Shown here in pieces: positions 17,700 to 27,096 of a DNA stretch of 64,000 nt. Source of the stretch: Agreia sp. PsM10 (GTDB taxonomy: Bacteria; Actinomycetota; Actinomycetes; Actinomycetales; Microbacteriaceae). The stretch lies in contig NZ_JARUXC010000014.1 in NCBI RefSeq assembly GCF_030433855.1, forward strand, positions 1 through 64,000, written 5' to 3'. Below the pieces are notes generated by a model that ran no database searches, was not told the origin of the DNA, and was given only the letters and a program-made list of their open reading frames with translations. The translations under genes were made by a program, and so were the position numbers. Position 1 is the stretch's first letter. Every line of letters begins with the position of its first letter.

Positions 17700-20600
17700 C
17701 TACCGGGAGAACGGAAGCGGCGCCGTCTCGTCTGAACTGTGCGAGATGGCCGGTCTGTCGACGGCCTTGAGCTCGCGCACCCCGATGACCTGGGCGATGC
17801 GTGCGGCGACAGCCTCGGGGTCGCTGAACAGCTCGAAGCTGTGCACCCGGAGGTAGTGCCAGCCCAGCCTCCTGAGCATGTCGGGGCGCAGGCGCAGCGA
17901 CTCTCTGAGGCTAGACGCGTGCACGACCGAATCCGTCTCGATGGCGATGGCCCGACCGTCGTGGGAGGCCACAAGCGTCAGCTTGCCGCGGTGTTCGAAC
18001 GCCACGTCGAGGCCACGGGCTCCGAGTCGACGCGCGAGATCGATGAGCAGCGCGTCGCCCGGGCTCGAGAAGGTGTCGGGCGTGGGGCCGGTCTCGACCT
18101 CGGTGAGGATCTGCCGCAGCGCCACGATGCCGTGGGCCATGCGCTCCTCGTCGATGTCGTGCGGGTGGAAGCAGCTGACGATATCCATCGACCGGCGCGC
18201 GCGGGTCATGCCCACGGCCAGCAGTCGCTCGCCGCCCGGGCGGCCGAGCGCACCGAAGTTCGTGAGCACGCGGCCGTGTGTGGTCTTTCCGTAGCCCACC
18301 GAGAAGATCACGCGGTCGCGGCTCTGCGCGACCGACTGGTCGAGGGTGGCGACCATGAACGGTTCGGCACGATCTTTCAGGATGAAGTCGCTGAGGTCAC
18401 TGCGCTTCGCGAAGGCCGACAGCACGGCCTGCTGCACGCGCACGGCGTGACGCGGGCTGGCCGTGATGACCATGAGCGACTCGCCCGGGTAGTGGATGGC
18501 GTGATCGAGCACGAGGGCCACGACGCGATCCACCTCGTCGTCGACGCTTTCGACCGCTCCGGTCTCGGCGTCGGGCATGCCGCCACGACCCTCGACGTAG
18601 TGCAGCGCGAGGCTGCCGTGGCCGAGGAACGTGCCGGCCCAGGGCAGCGAGTCGATCTTGCCGCCGTAGAAGCGGTGGTTCACGAGTTCGGCGAGGTCTT
18701 CGCCGCCCGCACGGTAGCTGCGCGTCAGCTGCAGGGTCGGAACGAGCTCGGCGAGACGGGCGAGGGCCGACTCGGCGTGCAGTTCTTCGACGGACTGCTG
18801 CGGCTGGGCGCGGTTCGACGACTCGGGCGTTGCGGCTATGGCGATGTCGAATCGCGAGGGCGTCTGCGTGACCGGGTCGCCGAAGGCCACGACCTGGCGC
18901 CCGCGACGGATGGCTCCGACGTTCTCGGCCAGGGTCGTCGCTCCGGCATCGACCAGGATCACGGTGTCGAAGTGCAGGGAGTCGGAGATCTCTGCGATCT
19001 CGTACGGCGAGGCGAGCCAGACCGGCGCGAGAACGCGGCCCAGGTGCGGCGCGGCCTCGTGCAGCGCCTGCGAGTCGACGCCGTCGGTGCGCAGGATGTT
19101 CTTGAGCGCGGCCGCCTCTTCGGGGTAGTCGACGAGCCCGACGCTCCAGGTCTCGGCCAGCTGCCAGGCCAGCAGGGCACCGCTCGCCGAGGCGTGCGCC
19201 TCGTCGACCAGCCTGAAGTCGGCCTCGAGCCGGTCGAGCACCGAGGTGTTCGCGCCGAGCAGGGCACGGTCGTTGGCCAGCATCAGCTCGAGCACCGACT
19301 GCCACCAGGCCAGCTCGAGCTCGTCTGCGACGGCACTCTCGGGCACGTGCCTCTGCGACAGGTCGGTGAGCAGGGGGTCGAGCGAGTGCTCGCGAAGCGT
19401 GTCGAGAAGCGCCGTGCGCTCCTGCAGGTTGGCCAGCACCTCGGAGTCGGCGGCCAGACCCTCGACCAGCGACACGAGCTCTTCGATGGGAAGGCTCGAC
19501 AGCTGGCGCGCCGTGCCGACCGATCCCAGCGGCAGGTCGAGCTGAGCGAGGTCTTCGGTGACACGCTGGTAGGCGACCTGCACGTCGGCGATGCCGATCG
19601 GGATCTCCGGCGGGATTCCCGCGGCGGCGAAGCGGTACCACAGCGTGCGCTGCTGCTGAATGTGCTTCAGGGCCTCGTTGAGGTCTCCGATGTGCACGCC
19701 CGGACGCACGTACTCGCGGGCGAGGCTGCGCAGCCGGCGGCGGCTCGTCGACGAGAGCTGAGGCGAGTCTCGACGATTCGAGGTGGCGGCGATGAGCTCG
19801 GTCAGCGACCGGTCGAAGACCACGGGCAGGAACTTGTCGAGCGTCTCGCGCAGGTCGAGCAGCAGGCGCAGGTAGACGCCGAGCTCGGTCAGCGTCGCGA
19901 AGGGCCGCATGCGGGTCTGGCCGATCAGTTCCCAGGCGCCCGACAGCAGGTTCGGCAGGTCGGTCTTGTGCAGCTTCTTGGCCAGCTGGTGAGCGCTGTG
20001 CGCGTCGTCGGACGTGGCGAATGCGGCGCCGTACCAGGGCGAGTCGTCGGGTCCGTAGCGGAACTCTCCGAGGGCCGCGGCCTTACTCAGCGTCTTCGCG
20101 GCCTGCACACGACCGGATGCGAGACCCTCCAGGGCGTGGCGGTCGAGGCGCGCCTTGGTGGAGGGAGGGGTCTGCAGCAGTTCGAGGCGCGCGAGTTCGC
20201 GCAGCGCATCCAGAACCGAGACCTTGAGAACCGGGTCGACCCGGCCGAGCGACGAGCGGTAGTCGAGCAGCACGCTGCGCAGGCGCACGAGGGCCTCGTC
20301 GACGTCGGCGACGTGGGGCTGCCGGGCCTTCTCGTTTCGGCCGATCGACTGGATGAGGTCACGGCGCAGGGTTCGCGGCGACACGGCGACCCCGGGCAGG
20401 CCCACATCGGTGAGGCGCCGGGCAATGCCCCGCAGGCTGAGGCGGCGCGGGCTCACGACGAGCACGCGCTTGTTCTGCGCGATCAGGGCGCCGACGGCGT
20501 TGACGATCGTCTGCGTTCCCCCGGTTCCCGGGAGCGTCTTCACGACGAGCGAGTTGCCGGCGCCGATCTGGGCGATCACATTCTCCTGCTCGGGATCGGC

Positions 20601-21488
20601 GTCGAGGAGCAGCGTGTCGGTGGCGGGCGGTCGCTGGTCTTGAGACGTGGCGTCGACCGGGTGGTAGGCGTCTTGCACACCGCGGCGGGCCGTGACGTTG
20701 CCCGCGAGCGCGTCGAGAACCGGATGCGCGAGGTCGTCGGCATCGTCGACCAGCGCCTGGCTCACATCGGCGAAGGTCGAGACGGCGAGCCGAGGGCTGA
20801 CGCTGAACCACGCGAGCTGCGAGGTGAGGCCCCGAAGCTGGTCGATGACGGGCTGCGGCTTGAAGACGCCGTTGTTGATGGCGAGCGCGACGAGCGCATC
20901 GGCATCGAGCTCGATCTGGAACTGGTCGGACAGGGCGCGCACGAGTTCGGGGTTGACCACGGGGCCGCCGCGCAGCTTCAGCTCGAAGTCTCGGCCGTAG
21001 CGGCGCACCGATACGGGGCGCAGCAGCACGGGGGCGCTGAATGACTCCTGCTCGACGCGCCATTCGGCGAAGCCAATGCCGAGGTTCACGGCGTCGATGC
21101 CGCGCACGCTGCGGAGCTCGACGCCCTTGTCGGTGATCGCCGCCGCCGCGAGGCGGGCCGTGCGCAGGGCGAGTTCGTCGCGGATGAGGCTGCTGAGAAG
21201 GGTGGCGTTGCCCGTGATGAACTGGGCGAGCCCGCCCGGATGCGTCGCGGAGAGGTCGATGCGGTTGCGCGGCGAGTCGTCGAAGTGGATGAGCGGCGAT
21301 GCTCCACCCACCCGGCTGAGCTCGTGTCGCCAGCGTTCTCGATTCGGCTCCACCCGACTCTCGCTGGTGAGATTCGTCAGAGGTCGACCGCCCTTTTCAG
21401 GCGCGGTCTGGCGACCCCACGCCGACGAGTCGTCGTCGGCGACAGTCGGAAGTCCGTCTGCATCTAGTTTCTTATCGGCGCGCCACAC
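17700..21488 (-). CDS. large SF1 helicase-like protein with degenerate catalytic motifs
   Basis: A 1262-aa protein with the architecture of DUF4011-type superfamily 1 helicases: N-terminal region (~1-310), RecA-like core split by a long insertion, and a C-terminal Vsr-like nuclease-fold domain (~1150-1245). The key residues are replaced. The P-loop reads LPGTGGTQT (Gly for the catalytic Lys), the Walker B segment reads LVDAGAT where DEAS is expected (Glu lost), and the nuclease segment reads LTLVAS where an Asp is expected although AIETD is kept. Motif VI (GMTRARRS) remains. The frame is intact with normal codon use, so this is a conserved non-catalytic or altered protein rather than a pseudogene. 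Start uncertain within the first ~40 residues. Confidence 0.8.
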   Translation of the reverse strand: MWRADKKLDADGLPTVADDDSSAWGRQTAPEKGGRPLTNLTSESRVEPNRERWRHELSRVGGASPLIHFDDSPRNRIDLSATHPGGLAQFITGNATLLSSLIRDELALRTARLAAAAITDKGVELRSVRGIDAVNLGIGFAEWRVEQESFSAPVLLRPVSVRRYGRDFELKLRGGPVVNPELVRALSDQFQIELDADALVALAINNGVFKPQPVIDQLRGLTSQLAWFSVSPRLAVSTFADVSQALVDDADDLAHPVLDALAGNVTARRGVQDAYHPVDATSQDQRPPATDTLLLDADPEQENVIAQIGAGNSLVVKTLPGTGGTQTIVNAVGALIAQNKRVLVVSPRRLSLRGIARRLTDVGLPGVAVSPRTLRRDLIQSIGRNEKARQPHVADVDEALVRLRSVLLDYRSSLGRVDPVLKVSVLDALRELARLELLQTPPSTKARLDRHALEGLASGRVQAAKTLSKAAALGEFRYGPDDSPWYGAAFATSDDAHSAHQLAKKLHKTDLPNLLSGAWELIGQTRMRPFATLTELGVYLRLLLDLRETLDKFLPVVFDRSLTELIAATSNRRDSPQLSSTSRRRLRSLAREYVRPGVHIGDLNEALKHIQQQRTLWYRFAAAGIPPEIPIGIADVQVAYQRVTEDLAQLDLPLGSVGTARQLSSLPIEELVSLVEGLAADSEVLANLQERTALLDTLREHSLDPLLTDLSQRHVPESAVADELELAWWQSVLELMLANDRALLGANTSVLDRLEADFRLVDEAHASASGALLAWQLAETWSVGLVDYPEEAAALKNILRTDGVDSQALHEAAPHLGRVLAPVWLASPYEIAEISDSLHFDTVILVDAGATTLAENVGAIRRGRQVVAFGDPVTQTPSRFDIAIAATPESSNRAQPQQSVEELHAESALARLAELVPTLQLTRSYRAGGEDLAELVNHRFYGGKIDSLPWAGTFLGHGSLALHYVEGRGGMPDAETGAVESVDDEVDRVVALVLDHAIHYPGESLMVITASPRHAVRVQQAVLSAFAKRSDLSDFILKDRAEPFMVATLDQSVAQSRDRVIFSVGYGKTTHGRVLTNFGALGRPGGERLLAVGMTRARRSMDIVSCFHPHDIDEERMAHGIVALRQILTEVETGPTPDTFSSPGDALLIDLARRLGARGLDVAFEHRGKLTLVASHDGRAIAIETDSVVHASSLRESLRLRPDMLRRLGWHYLRVHSFELFSDPEAVAARIAQVIGVRELKAVDRPAISHSSDETAPLPFSR

Positions 21489-21618
21489 ACGGTTACCTTA
21501 AGCGCGCCACGCCCGAAAACCTGGCATCTGCAAGGGGTTTCGTCGCATTAGTCGGGTTTGGGCCGCTTCGGTCGTCGCTTCGGAATAGCAGCGGCCACCC
21601 GCGACGTTGACGCAATCG

Positions 21619-22698
21619 ATGCTGAAACTATCCGTTCTCGACCTCCTGCCCGTGCGCACCGACCAGACCACGGCCGACTCCGTCGCGGCCGCCGTGTCGC
21701 TTGCCCGCCGGGCCGACGACCTCGGCTTCACGCGCTTCTGGGTGGCGGAGCACCACAACATGGAGGCCGTCGCGGCGACCTCTCCGGCGGTGCTGATCGC
21801 CCATCTGGCGGCGAATACGCACCGAATCCGGGTCGGCTCGGGCGGCGTCATGCTGCCGAACCACGCACCGCTGACCGTGGCCGAGCAGTTCTCGCTGCTC
21901 GAGGCCATGCACCCGGGTCGCATCGATCTGGGCATTGGGCGGGCCCCGGGCTCCGACCCCGTCACCGCCTACATGCTGCGCGGGCCCCGCGCCGACGAGG
22001 TCGGCGCGGATTCGTTCCCCGGAGACGTCGAGCTGGTGGCGGGCCTCCTCGGTTCGTTCGACACGCCGATCGCCGATCCCTTCGACGCCGTCTCGCAGCC
22101 CTCTGTCGCGATTCCGCTCCGAGGCCAGGACTACACGCTGAGGTCGACGCCGCGCACGTCGTCGTCTCCCTCGGTGTGGCTGCTGGGCTCCAGCACCTAC
22201 AGCGCCCGGCTGGCCGCCCGCGAGGGACTGGCCTTCGTCTACGCCCACCACTTCGGGCAGTCGGGAATCGACGACGCCCTCGCCCTGTATCGCCGCGAGT
22301 TCCAGCCGTCGCCCGCCCTCGCAGAGCCCGCGACGTTCCTCACGGTCAACGCCGTGGTCGCCGAGACACGCGAGGAGGCGTCCGCGCTCGCCCTCCCCCA
22401 GCTCATCACCATGGCCAGACTCCGCTCGGGCGGCACCCTGGGCCCGCGCATGACGGTCGAGCAGGCGCAGGCGGTCACGCTGAGCCCCATGGAGGAGGAC
22501 CTCGTCGCCGACCAGTCCGCCCGCTGGATCATCGACACGCCGGAAGCGGCCTGGTCGCAGGTCACCGCCCTCGCCGCGAAGTATGGAGTCGACGAAGTGA
22601 TGGTGTCACCGGTTGCCAGCGACCACGAGGGTCACGACGTGAAGGTCGGCGTGGCGGCGGAACGCACCCTCGAGCTCCTCGCGCAGCAGCGGGGCTGA
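21619..22698 (+). CDS. luciferase-like (LLM class) flavin-dependent oxidoreductase
   Basis: A 359-aa TIM-barrel protein of the bacterial luciferase superfamily, MsnO8-like group: LSVLDLLPVR at the N terminus, FWVAEHHN near residue 45, SGGVMLPNHAPL and GRIDLGIGRAPG in the middle. It should use FMN (or, in some actinobacterial relatives, F420); the substrate is unknown. I chose ATG 21619; a TTG at 21607 would add four residues. It stands alone, divergent from the helicase-like gene and converging with the GT2 gene. Confidence 0.88.
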   Translation: MLKLSVLDLLPVRTDQTTADSVAAAVSLARRADDLGFTRFWVAEHHNMEAVAATSPAVLIAHLAANTHRIRVGSGGVMLPNHAPLTVAEQFSLLEAMHPGRIDLGIGRAPGSDPVTAYMLRGPRADEVGADSFPGDVELVAGLLGSFDTPIADPFDAVSQPSVAIPLRGQDYTLRSTPRTSSSPSVWLLGSSTYSARLAAREGLAFVYAHHFGQSGIDDALALYRREFQPSPALAEPATFLTVNAVVAETREEASALALPQLITMARLRSGGTLGPRMTVEQAQAVTLSPMEEDLVADQSARWIIDTPEAAWSQVTALAAKYGVDEVMVSPVASDHEGHDVKVGVAAERTLELLAQQRG

Positions 22699-22741
22699 CC
22701 CGGACAGGGCCCGATCCCGGCCCGACTACCCGGCGATGAAA

Positions 22742-23446
22742 CTACCCTGCGATGGCACGCACCACGTCGGAGTACCCCTCGGGCGCACGACCGAGCAGCC
22801 GCGACGACGTGAGCACGGCTGCGCGACCCGTGCTCGCAACCGACAGCCCGAGTCGTTCGAGCGACGCGACCAGTCTCACGTCCTCGCCCGTGGACACCGG
22901 CTCGAACCCTCCGACCGCGAGGTAGTGATCGGCCCGCACCCCGAGGTTGGCTCCGTGCACATTGCGATGGCTCTCGCGCAGCGGATGCCGCAGCAGGTAG
23001 TGCGCGAGCTGTTCCGCGTCGAGGCCCTCCTCATCCGGCCGGACCGCGCCGAGCAGGGCGGCATGCCCGGCCTCGGCCGCCTCCAGCTGAACCGTGAGCC
23101 AGTCCACGGGCACCGCCGAGTCGGCATCGGTGTTCGCGATCCAGATCTCGTGCGGCTCCGCGTCGCCGGCCTCGAGCGCCCGTTCCACTCCGAGCGCCCG
23201 CGCCTCGCCTACCCTGCCGGCCGAGCTGACGACGGATCGGACCGCCGAGCGGCCGGCCACGATCTCGGCCGTGTCATCCAGGCACCTGTCGAGCACCACG
23301 ACCACGCGCACGTCGGGCCCATCGGCCGGGCGGGCCTGCCGGAGCGCGGCGGCGGCGGCGTTCAGCGCGTCTAGGCACCGGCCGATCGACCGCTGCTCGT
23401 CTCGGGCGGGGACCACGACGACGATGGTCCGGATGCGTTTCGTCAC
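22742..23446 (-). CDS. family 2 glycosyltransferase
   Basis: A 234-aa GT-A fold glycosyltransferase: the start VVVVPARDEQRSIGRCLDAL and the NTDADS segment (donor-metal binding, D-x-D) identify GT2. A later GGFEPVSTGEDVRL fits the acceptor-side ED motif. No membrane helix is seen. It is the last gene of a three-gene operon: its start overlaps the PIG-L/methyltransferase stop by ATGA (23443-23446). The sugar and acceptor are unknown; with a deacetylase, a methyltransferase and an acyl-CoA dehydrogenase-like protein, it may build a modified glycolipid or small glycoside. Confidence 0.88.
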   Translation of the reverse strand: MTKRIRTIVVVVPARDEQRSIGRCLDALNAAAAALRQARPADGPDVRVVVVLDRCLDDTAEIVAGRSAVRSVVSSAGRVGEARALGVERALEAGDAEPHEIWIANTDADSAVPVDWLTVQLEAAEAGHAALLGAVRPDEEGLDAEQLAHYLLRHPLRESHRNVHGANLGVRADHYLAVGGFEPVSTGEDVRLVASLERLGLSVASTGRAAVLTSSRLLGRAPEGYSDVVRAIAG

Positions 23447-24825
23447 ACGAGTCCTTCCTCAGCGGCGACCGAGGCCGTTCCCGGAACACCGAAGACGTCG
23501 AGCAGAAAATCATCGTCGTCGTAGCCGCCGACGCGAACGAGATCGTCGCTGTGCCGGAACGCGTCGTGCACCTGGTCTCCGCGCAGCGGGTAGTCGGTCA
23601 CCGGATGCCGCCAGTGGCACACGATCACGGCGCCACCGTCACGCAGACCGGCGGCGACCCGCCCCACGAGCTGTTCGAGGCCGTCGAGCGACAGGTAGTA
23701 GCCGACTTCCGACACGACGATCAGGTCGAATGTCTCGTCGGGCCACTCCTGAGGGAGCGTACGCCGCTCGAATCTCACCCCGGGCTGCCCGGCCAGACGC
23801 TCCCGCGCCACAGCCAGTGGAGCCTCGGCGATGTCGATGGCCAAGAGCCTATCGACCCGGGGGGCGAGCTCGGCCGTCGTCACCCCGATGGAGCAGCCCA
23901 CCTCGAGGGCCGAGGCGTACCGCCGATGAGGAAGCGCGGCGAGGGTGAGCGCGCGCTTGCGGCCCTCGTACCAGCGCGTCTCGAAGCCCCATGGATCGGC
24001 GCGACCCTCGTAGAAGGCGTCGAAGTAGCCCTGGGCCAGCGAGGTGTGCGAACGACTCTGCGGCCGTGCCGCACCCGCGCTCGCGAAGAAGGTCTCGACG
24101 TCGCGCTGGAAGTGCTCGGAGAACGTCGGCGACACGATCGCCTCGTCACCGGGAAGGCTCGACAGGGGCTCGGTCTGGCTCCGGTGCAGTTCGAGCGCCG
24201 CGACCTTGCGCGCGATCTCGTCCTGTCCGAGCGGCAGGGCCCGGACGCGCGCCCACGGCCACTCCGGCGAGTCGGGAGTCAGCCGGTGCCAGCCCCAGAT
24301 CGGGTACTCCAGGTGCTGGGCGCCCTGGGTCTCGGCCGCCGCGGCCGCGGCGTCGCCCGCTGCGGTGTGATCCGGATGCCCGTCGCCGCGCCAGGGCGAG
24401 ACGACCAGCACCCCGGTGCGGCCGTCGATGGCCGCCGCCACGGCGCGTCGAAGAGGTTCTGCGTGCTCGCGGAGGCCTCCGTCACGGAGCCCGAGCAGGT
24501 GCACCGCGGAGCCCGGAGCGAGCTCGTCGATCGCCCGCACGACCTCGATCCGGCGGATCGCCGCCAGCTCGGTCGGCGAGACGGTGGGCGAATCCGGATG
24601 CGAGTGCTCGCCCAGCGTGGCGACGATCACGGTCACGGGAATGCCGGCGGCGGATGCCGTGGCCATCAGGCCGCCCGCTCCGAGAGTCTCGTCGTCGGGA
24701 TGGGCGGCGACGACCACGAGGAGGGTCACGCCGTCGAGACTCACCCGCGAGGTCTCGCCCCACGAGTCGGTGGCGAGCCAGGTCGCGTTGGTCGTTCCCT
24801 CGTCGCGATGGTCGAAGCTCACCAC
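23443..24825 (-). CDS. bifunctional PIG-L deacetylase / class I methyltransferase
   Basis: A 460-aa fusion. Residues ~25-230 are a PIG-L (LmbE) zinc deacetylase with AHPDDE at about 35-40 and the second metal motif HPDHTAAG near 147. Residues ~260-430 are a Rossmann SAM-dependent methyltransferase of the NodS type (LEVGCSIGVTTAELA as motif I, then LLAIDIAEAPL). PIG-L enzymes remove acetyl groups from N-acetylglucosaminyl compounds (for example mycothiol precursors); NodS methylates the freed amine of chitooligosaccharides. The fusion therefore suggests sequential N-deacetylation and N-methylation of an amino sugar, which is inference. It overlaps the acyl-CoA dehydrogenase gene by 7 bp and the GT2 gene by 4 bp. 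Confidence 0.87.
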   Translation of the reverse strand: MVSFDHRDEGTTNATWLATDSWGETSRVSLDGVTLLVVVAAHPDDETLGAGGLMATASAAGIPVTVIVATLGEHSHPDSPTVSPTELAAIRRIEVVRAIDELAPGSAVHLLGLRDGGLREHAEPLRRAVAAAIDGRTGVLVVSPWRGDGHPDHTAAGDAAAAAAETQGAQHLEYPIWGWHRLTPDSPEWPWARVRALPLGQDEIARKVAALELHRSQTEPLSSLPGDEAIVSPTFSEHFQRDVETFFASAGAARPQSRSHTSLAQGYFDAFYEGRADPWGFETRWYEGRKRALTLAALPHRRYASALEVGCSIGVTTAELAPRVDRLLAIDIAEAPLAVARERLAGQPGVRFERRTLPQEWPDETFDLIVVSEVGYYLSLDGLEQLVGRVAAGLRDGGAVIVCHWRHPVTDYPLRGDQVHDAFRHSDDLVRVGGYDDDDFLLDVFGVPGTASVAAEEGLV

Positions 24826-25820
24826 GGTCGCTCGCCCTCGAGGAGGCGACGACCCAGCGCTGCGTCATCGCGTTCCGCGTGGTGCTGCCGAACATAGAGT
24901 TCGAGGTCCGCGACTCGGCGGGCATGATCGGCATCGAGGGCCAGCGGTGCGGGGCCGAGCGAGTGGGCGGCGCGGCGGAGCACGTCTTCGACGACGTTCG
25001 CGACGACGATGCGCGTGCGCGCGGCGAGGAGCTTGCCCTCCACTCCCGCAGCATGGCCATCATCGATGCGCCTGCCAGCATCCGTCAGCACCACTCGCGC
25101 CGCGAACAGCTGCGCGTCGACGGCGCCGAGGTGCATCAGGGCGATCTGGTCGGGCTCACGATTCGCCGAGTGCGCGGCAGACCACAGTCGGAGAGCGAGA
25201 CCCTCCGCTCCGCCCAGCCAGCATGCGGCCACGCCGATGCCGCCCCAGGCGAATCCGGGCCTGTCGAGGTACCAGCCGTCGGCGCCCACCGGAGAGGCGG
25301 CGACCTGGGAGAAGTCGACGGAGCCGCTCGGAACTCCCTGCAGGCCCAACGCGACCCACTCGCCCGACCGCACGTTCACGCCGGGAACCCGCAGATCCAC
25401 CTCGAACAGCCGTCGATGGCCGCCGTCCGTGTGCGCCGTCACGAGCGCCCGATCGAGAACTCCGGCCAGGGAGCACCAGGGCTTGGTCCCCGAGAGCACG
25501 AATCCGCCATCGACCTCGTGGGCATCGAGTCGCACCCCCGGCGCCTCCGCGGCGAAGACGCCCCACGCGCCCGCCTGCGGATCGAGACCCGCCTCGCCGA
25601 GGATCGCGCGGGCATCCAGATGCGCCTCGACCACGCGAGCGGCCGTCAGATCGGAACGACCCAGCGCGGACAGCAGCTCGAACAGAGCGGGAGTGTCACC
25701 GCTGCCCGGCCGAGGCGCGCTTCGGCCTACCTCCACCGCGAGGGCGACGGCCCGATGCGGGTCGCCGTCGACCTCGGCCGCCCCTTCGGCCCAGGAATCG
25801 ACCCGGTCGGCGTCGTCCAT
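24819..25820 (-). CDS. acyl-CoA dehydrogenase-like flavoprotein
   Basis: A 333-aa protein of the acyl-CoA dehydrogenase fold starting at ATG 25820 (MDDADRVDSW), which is preceded by AAGGAG at ideal distance; the upstream in-frame extension is compositionally unlike the protein and lies over the terminator and csbD gene. The middle beta domain is recognisable (GGFVLSGTKPWCSLAGVLDRALV) and the C-terminal helical domain follows. It is shorter than typical 380-aa family members. The usual catalytic glutamate could not be located with certainty. It begins a tightly overlapping operon with a PIG-L/methyltransferase fusion and a GT2, an unusual setting that argues for a biosynthetic rather than fatty-acid degrading role. 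Confidence 0.85.
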   Translation of the reverse strand: MDDADRVDSWAEGAAEVDGDPHRAVALAVEVGRSAPRPGSGDTPALFELLSALGRSDLTAARVVEAHLDARAILGEAGLDPQAGAWGVFAAEAPGVRLDAHEVDGGFVLSGTKPWCSLAGVLDRALVTAHTDGGHRRLFEVDLRVPGVNVRSGEWVALGLQGVPSGSVDFSQVAASPVGADGWYLDRPGFAWGGIGVAACWLGGAEGLALRLWSAAHSANREPDQIALMHLGAVDAQLFAARVVLTDAGRRIDDGHAAGVEGKLLAARTRIVVANVVEDVLRRAAHSLGPAPLALDADHARRVADLELYVRQHHAERDDAALGRRLLEGERPW

Positions 25821-25870
25821 CGAAAAGCTCCTTGCTGGGCGTGAAGGTGGGCGATCGCCCCGTACGACAC

Positions 25871-25903
25871 GAATGCCGGGGCACCTGCGGTACCCCGGCA
25901 TTC
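25871..25903 (-). terminator. strong hairpin terminator after csbD-like gene
   Basis: GAATGCCGGGG (25871-25881) pairs with CCCCGGCATTC (25893-25903); the stem extends inward (ACC/GGT) with one mismatch, leaving a three-base loop. It lies between the CsbD-like stop and the acyl-CoA dehydrogenase start, insulating that operon. Confidence 0.8.
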
Positions 25904-25941
25904 CTGTGATGACGCGTCGACCTCCGGCCGCGCGCGTATCG

Positions 25942-26115
25942 TCAGTGCTTGAAAGCGTCTTTGACGTTCTCTCCGGCCTTGCGGGCGTCAGCGCCCACCT
26001 GGTCGGCCTTGCCTTCGGCTTCGAGTCGCTCGTTGTCCGTGAGCTTGCCGGTGGCTTCTTTCGCCTTACCGGCCACGTCGGCTGCAGCGTTCTTGACCTT
26101 GTCGTCGAGTCCCAT
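25942..26115 (-). CDS. CsbD family stress-response protein
   Basis: A 57-aa CsbD-like protein (MGLDDKVKNAAADVAGKAKEA at the start, then a repeated K/A/D-rich amphipathic pattern and a KAGENVKDAF end). ATG 26115 is preceded by GAAAGGTGG at good spacing; the GTG at 26124 is an alternative. Family members are abundant general-stress proteins of unknown molecular function, predicted to be helical and partly disordered in the cytoplasm. It has its own strong terminator. Confidence 0.9.
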   Translation of the reverse strand: MGLDDKVKNAAADVAGKAKEATGKLTDNERLEAEGKADQVGADARKAGENVKDAFKH

Positions 26116-26237
26116 GGCATCCACCTTTCGTCCGCCGGAATCCTTGTGAGTTCCGGTTCGCCTTCGAACCTACGCCTCGCGCACGCTCCGGGTATGGGGC
26201 TTGTCAGGCCTCGAACGATCGGTTACGGACGAGTGGG

Positions 26238-26462
26238 TCAGTTGGGAATCTCCTCGCCCGGAGCATCGCCGACCAGCTCGTAGGAGATGGGCTCGGGCGT
26301 GACGGGGCGAACGAGCCGCCAGACCCGCTCCTGCGACTCGCCTTCGACATCGAAGACCTCGGTTATGGTCTCGCGGGGCTTTCCGTCGACGAAGTTCTCG
26401 ACGGTCTCCTTGTCTTCGGAGAGTCCGCCCGATTGAAGCAGTGCGCGATACGTGTCAGCCAT
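26238..26462 (-). CDS. small protein of unknown function
   Basis: A 74-aa acidic protein with no recognisable domain and no membrane segment. The start ATG 26462 has AAAGGGG about 9 bases upstream, and codon use matches the neighbouring genes, which supports it as real. It lies between two other small minus-strand genes. Function unknown. Confidence 0.6.
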   Translation of the reverse strand: MADTYRALLQSGGLSEDKETVENFVDGKPRETITEVFDVEGESQERVWRLVRPVTPEPISYELVGDAPGEEIPN

Positions 26463-26577
26463 GGAATCTAACCCCTTTGTCGACTCCGGAAACGGTTCCC
26501 GGTTGACCTCAGTTTCCCGGATCGCTCGGCTCCGCGTCCACCCCTCGGCACGGCCCGGGAAAACGTGCAGGCCGCGC

Positions 26578-27024
26578 TCAGGCCGCGGCGGTGGACGCCG
26601 ACACGAGCATCAGAACGGCGCGGCCGTACGCCTCTGCGGGATCGGCCGCGACGTGGCTCGACGGCTCGCCCCGGAAGACGATGTCGACCCGGTACTCCGG
26701 TGCCGAATCCTCCGACGTCTCGAGGCGCACGAGCGATCGGAACGCACCGCGGAGCATCTCCCGCAGCTGGTCCTCGCGCGGCAGCCACAGGGCCTCGTGC
26801 AGGTCGACGGAGTCGAGGGCCCACTCGGTGGTGCCGTTGAATCCGAGGATCGTGCCCGTGGGATAGTGCTGCGCCTCGATGGTCATGTCGCTCACGGTGA
26901 AGACCTCTGCGTCGAGGGCCTCGGGGTCGAACGCCGGAGTGTCGATCGAGAATCGATCGCCCGAGGCGGGCTTCCAGATCAGTCCGGCAGCGCGCAGCGA
27001 TCGGGCGAGTTCGACGGTGATCAT
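26578..27024 (-). CDS. conserved protein of unknown function
   Basis: A 148-aa soluble protein. It has an ordered N-terminal segment (ELARSLRAAGLIWKPASGDRF), a FTVSDMTIE strand and an FNGTTEWALDSV segment followed by a WLPREDQLREML helix, which look like a conserved fold; I do not recognise a named domain. It is divergent from the DUF817 gene with about 70 bp between starts. No catalytic pattern is apparent. Confidence 0.7.
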   Translation of the reverse strand: MITVELARSLRAAGLIWKPASGDRFSIDTPAFDPEALDAEVFTVSDMTIEAQHYPTGTILGFNGTTEWALDSVDLHEALWLPREDQLREMLRGAFRSLVRLETSEDSAPEYRVDIVFRGEPSSHVAADPAEAYGRAVLMLVSASTAAA

Positions 27025-27096
27025 TCAGACATTATGGCTCCGGATGCTGCGCCGCGGCCCCGAGAGACGACCATCGGTGCACGATATGCTCCGGCG

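Noticed and set aside
17700-21488. large plus-strand open frames opposite the helicase-like gene and other long genes
   Set aside because: They are antisense shadows produced by the high-GC codon bias; composition and lack of domains mark them as non-coding.
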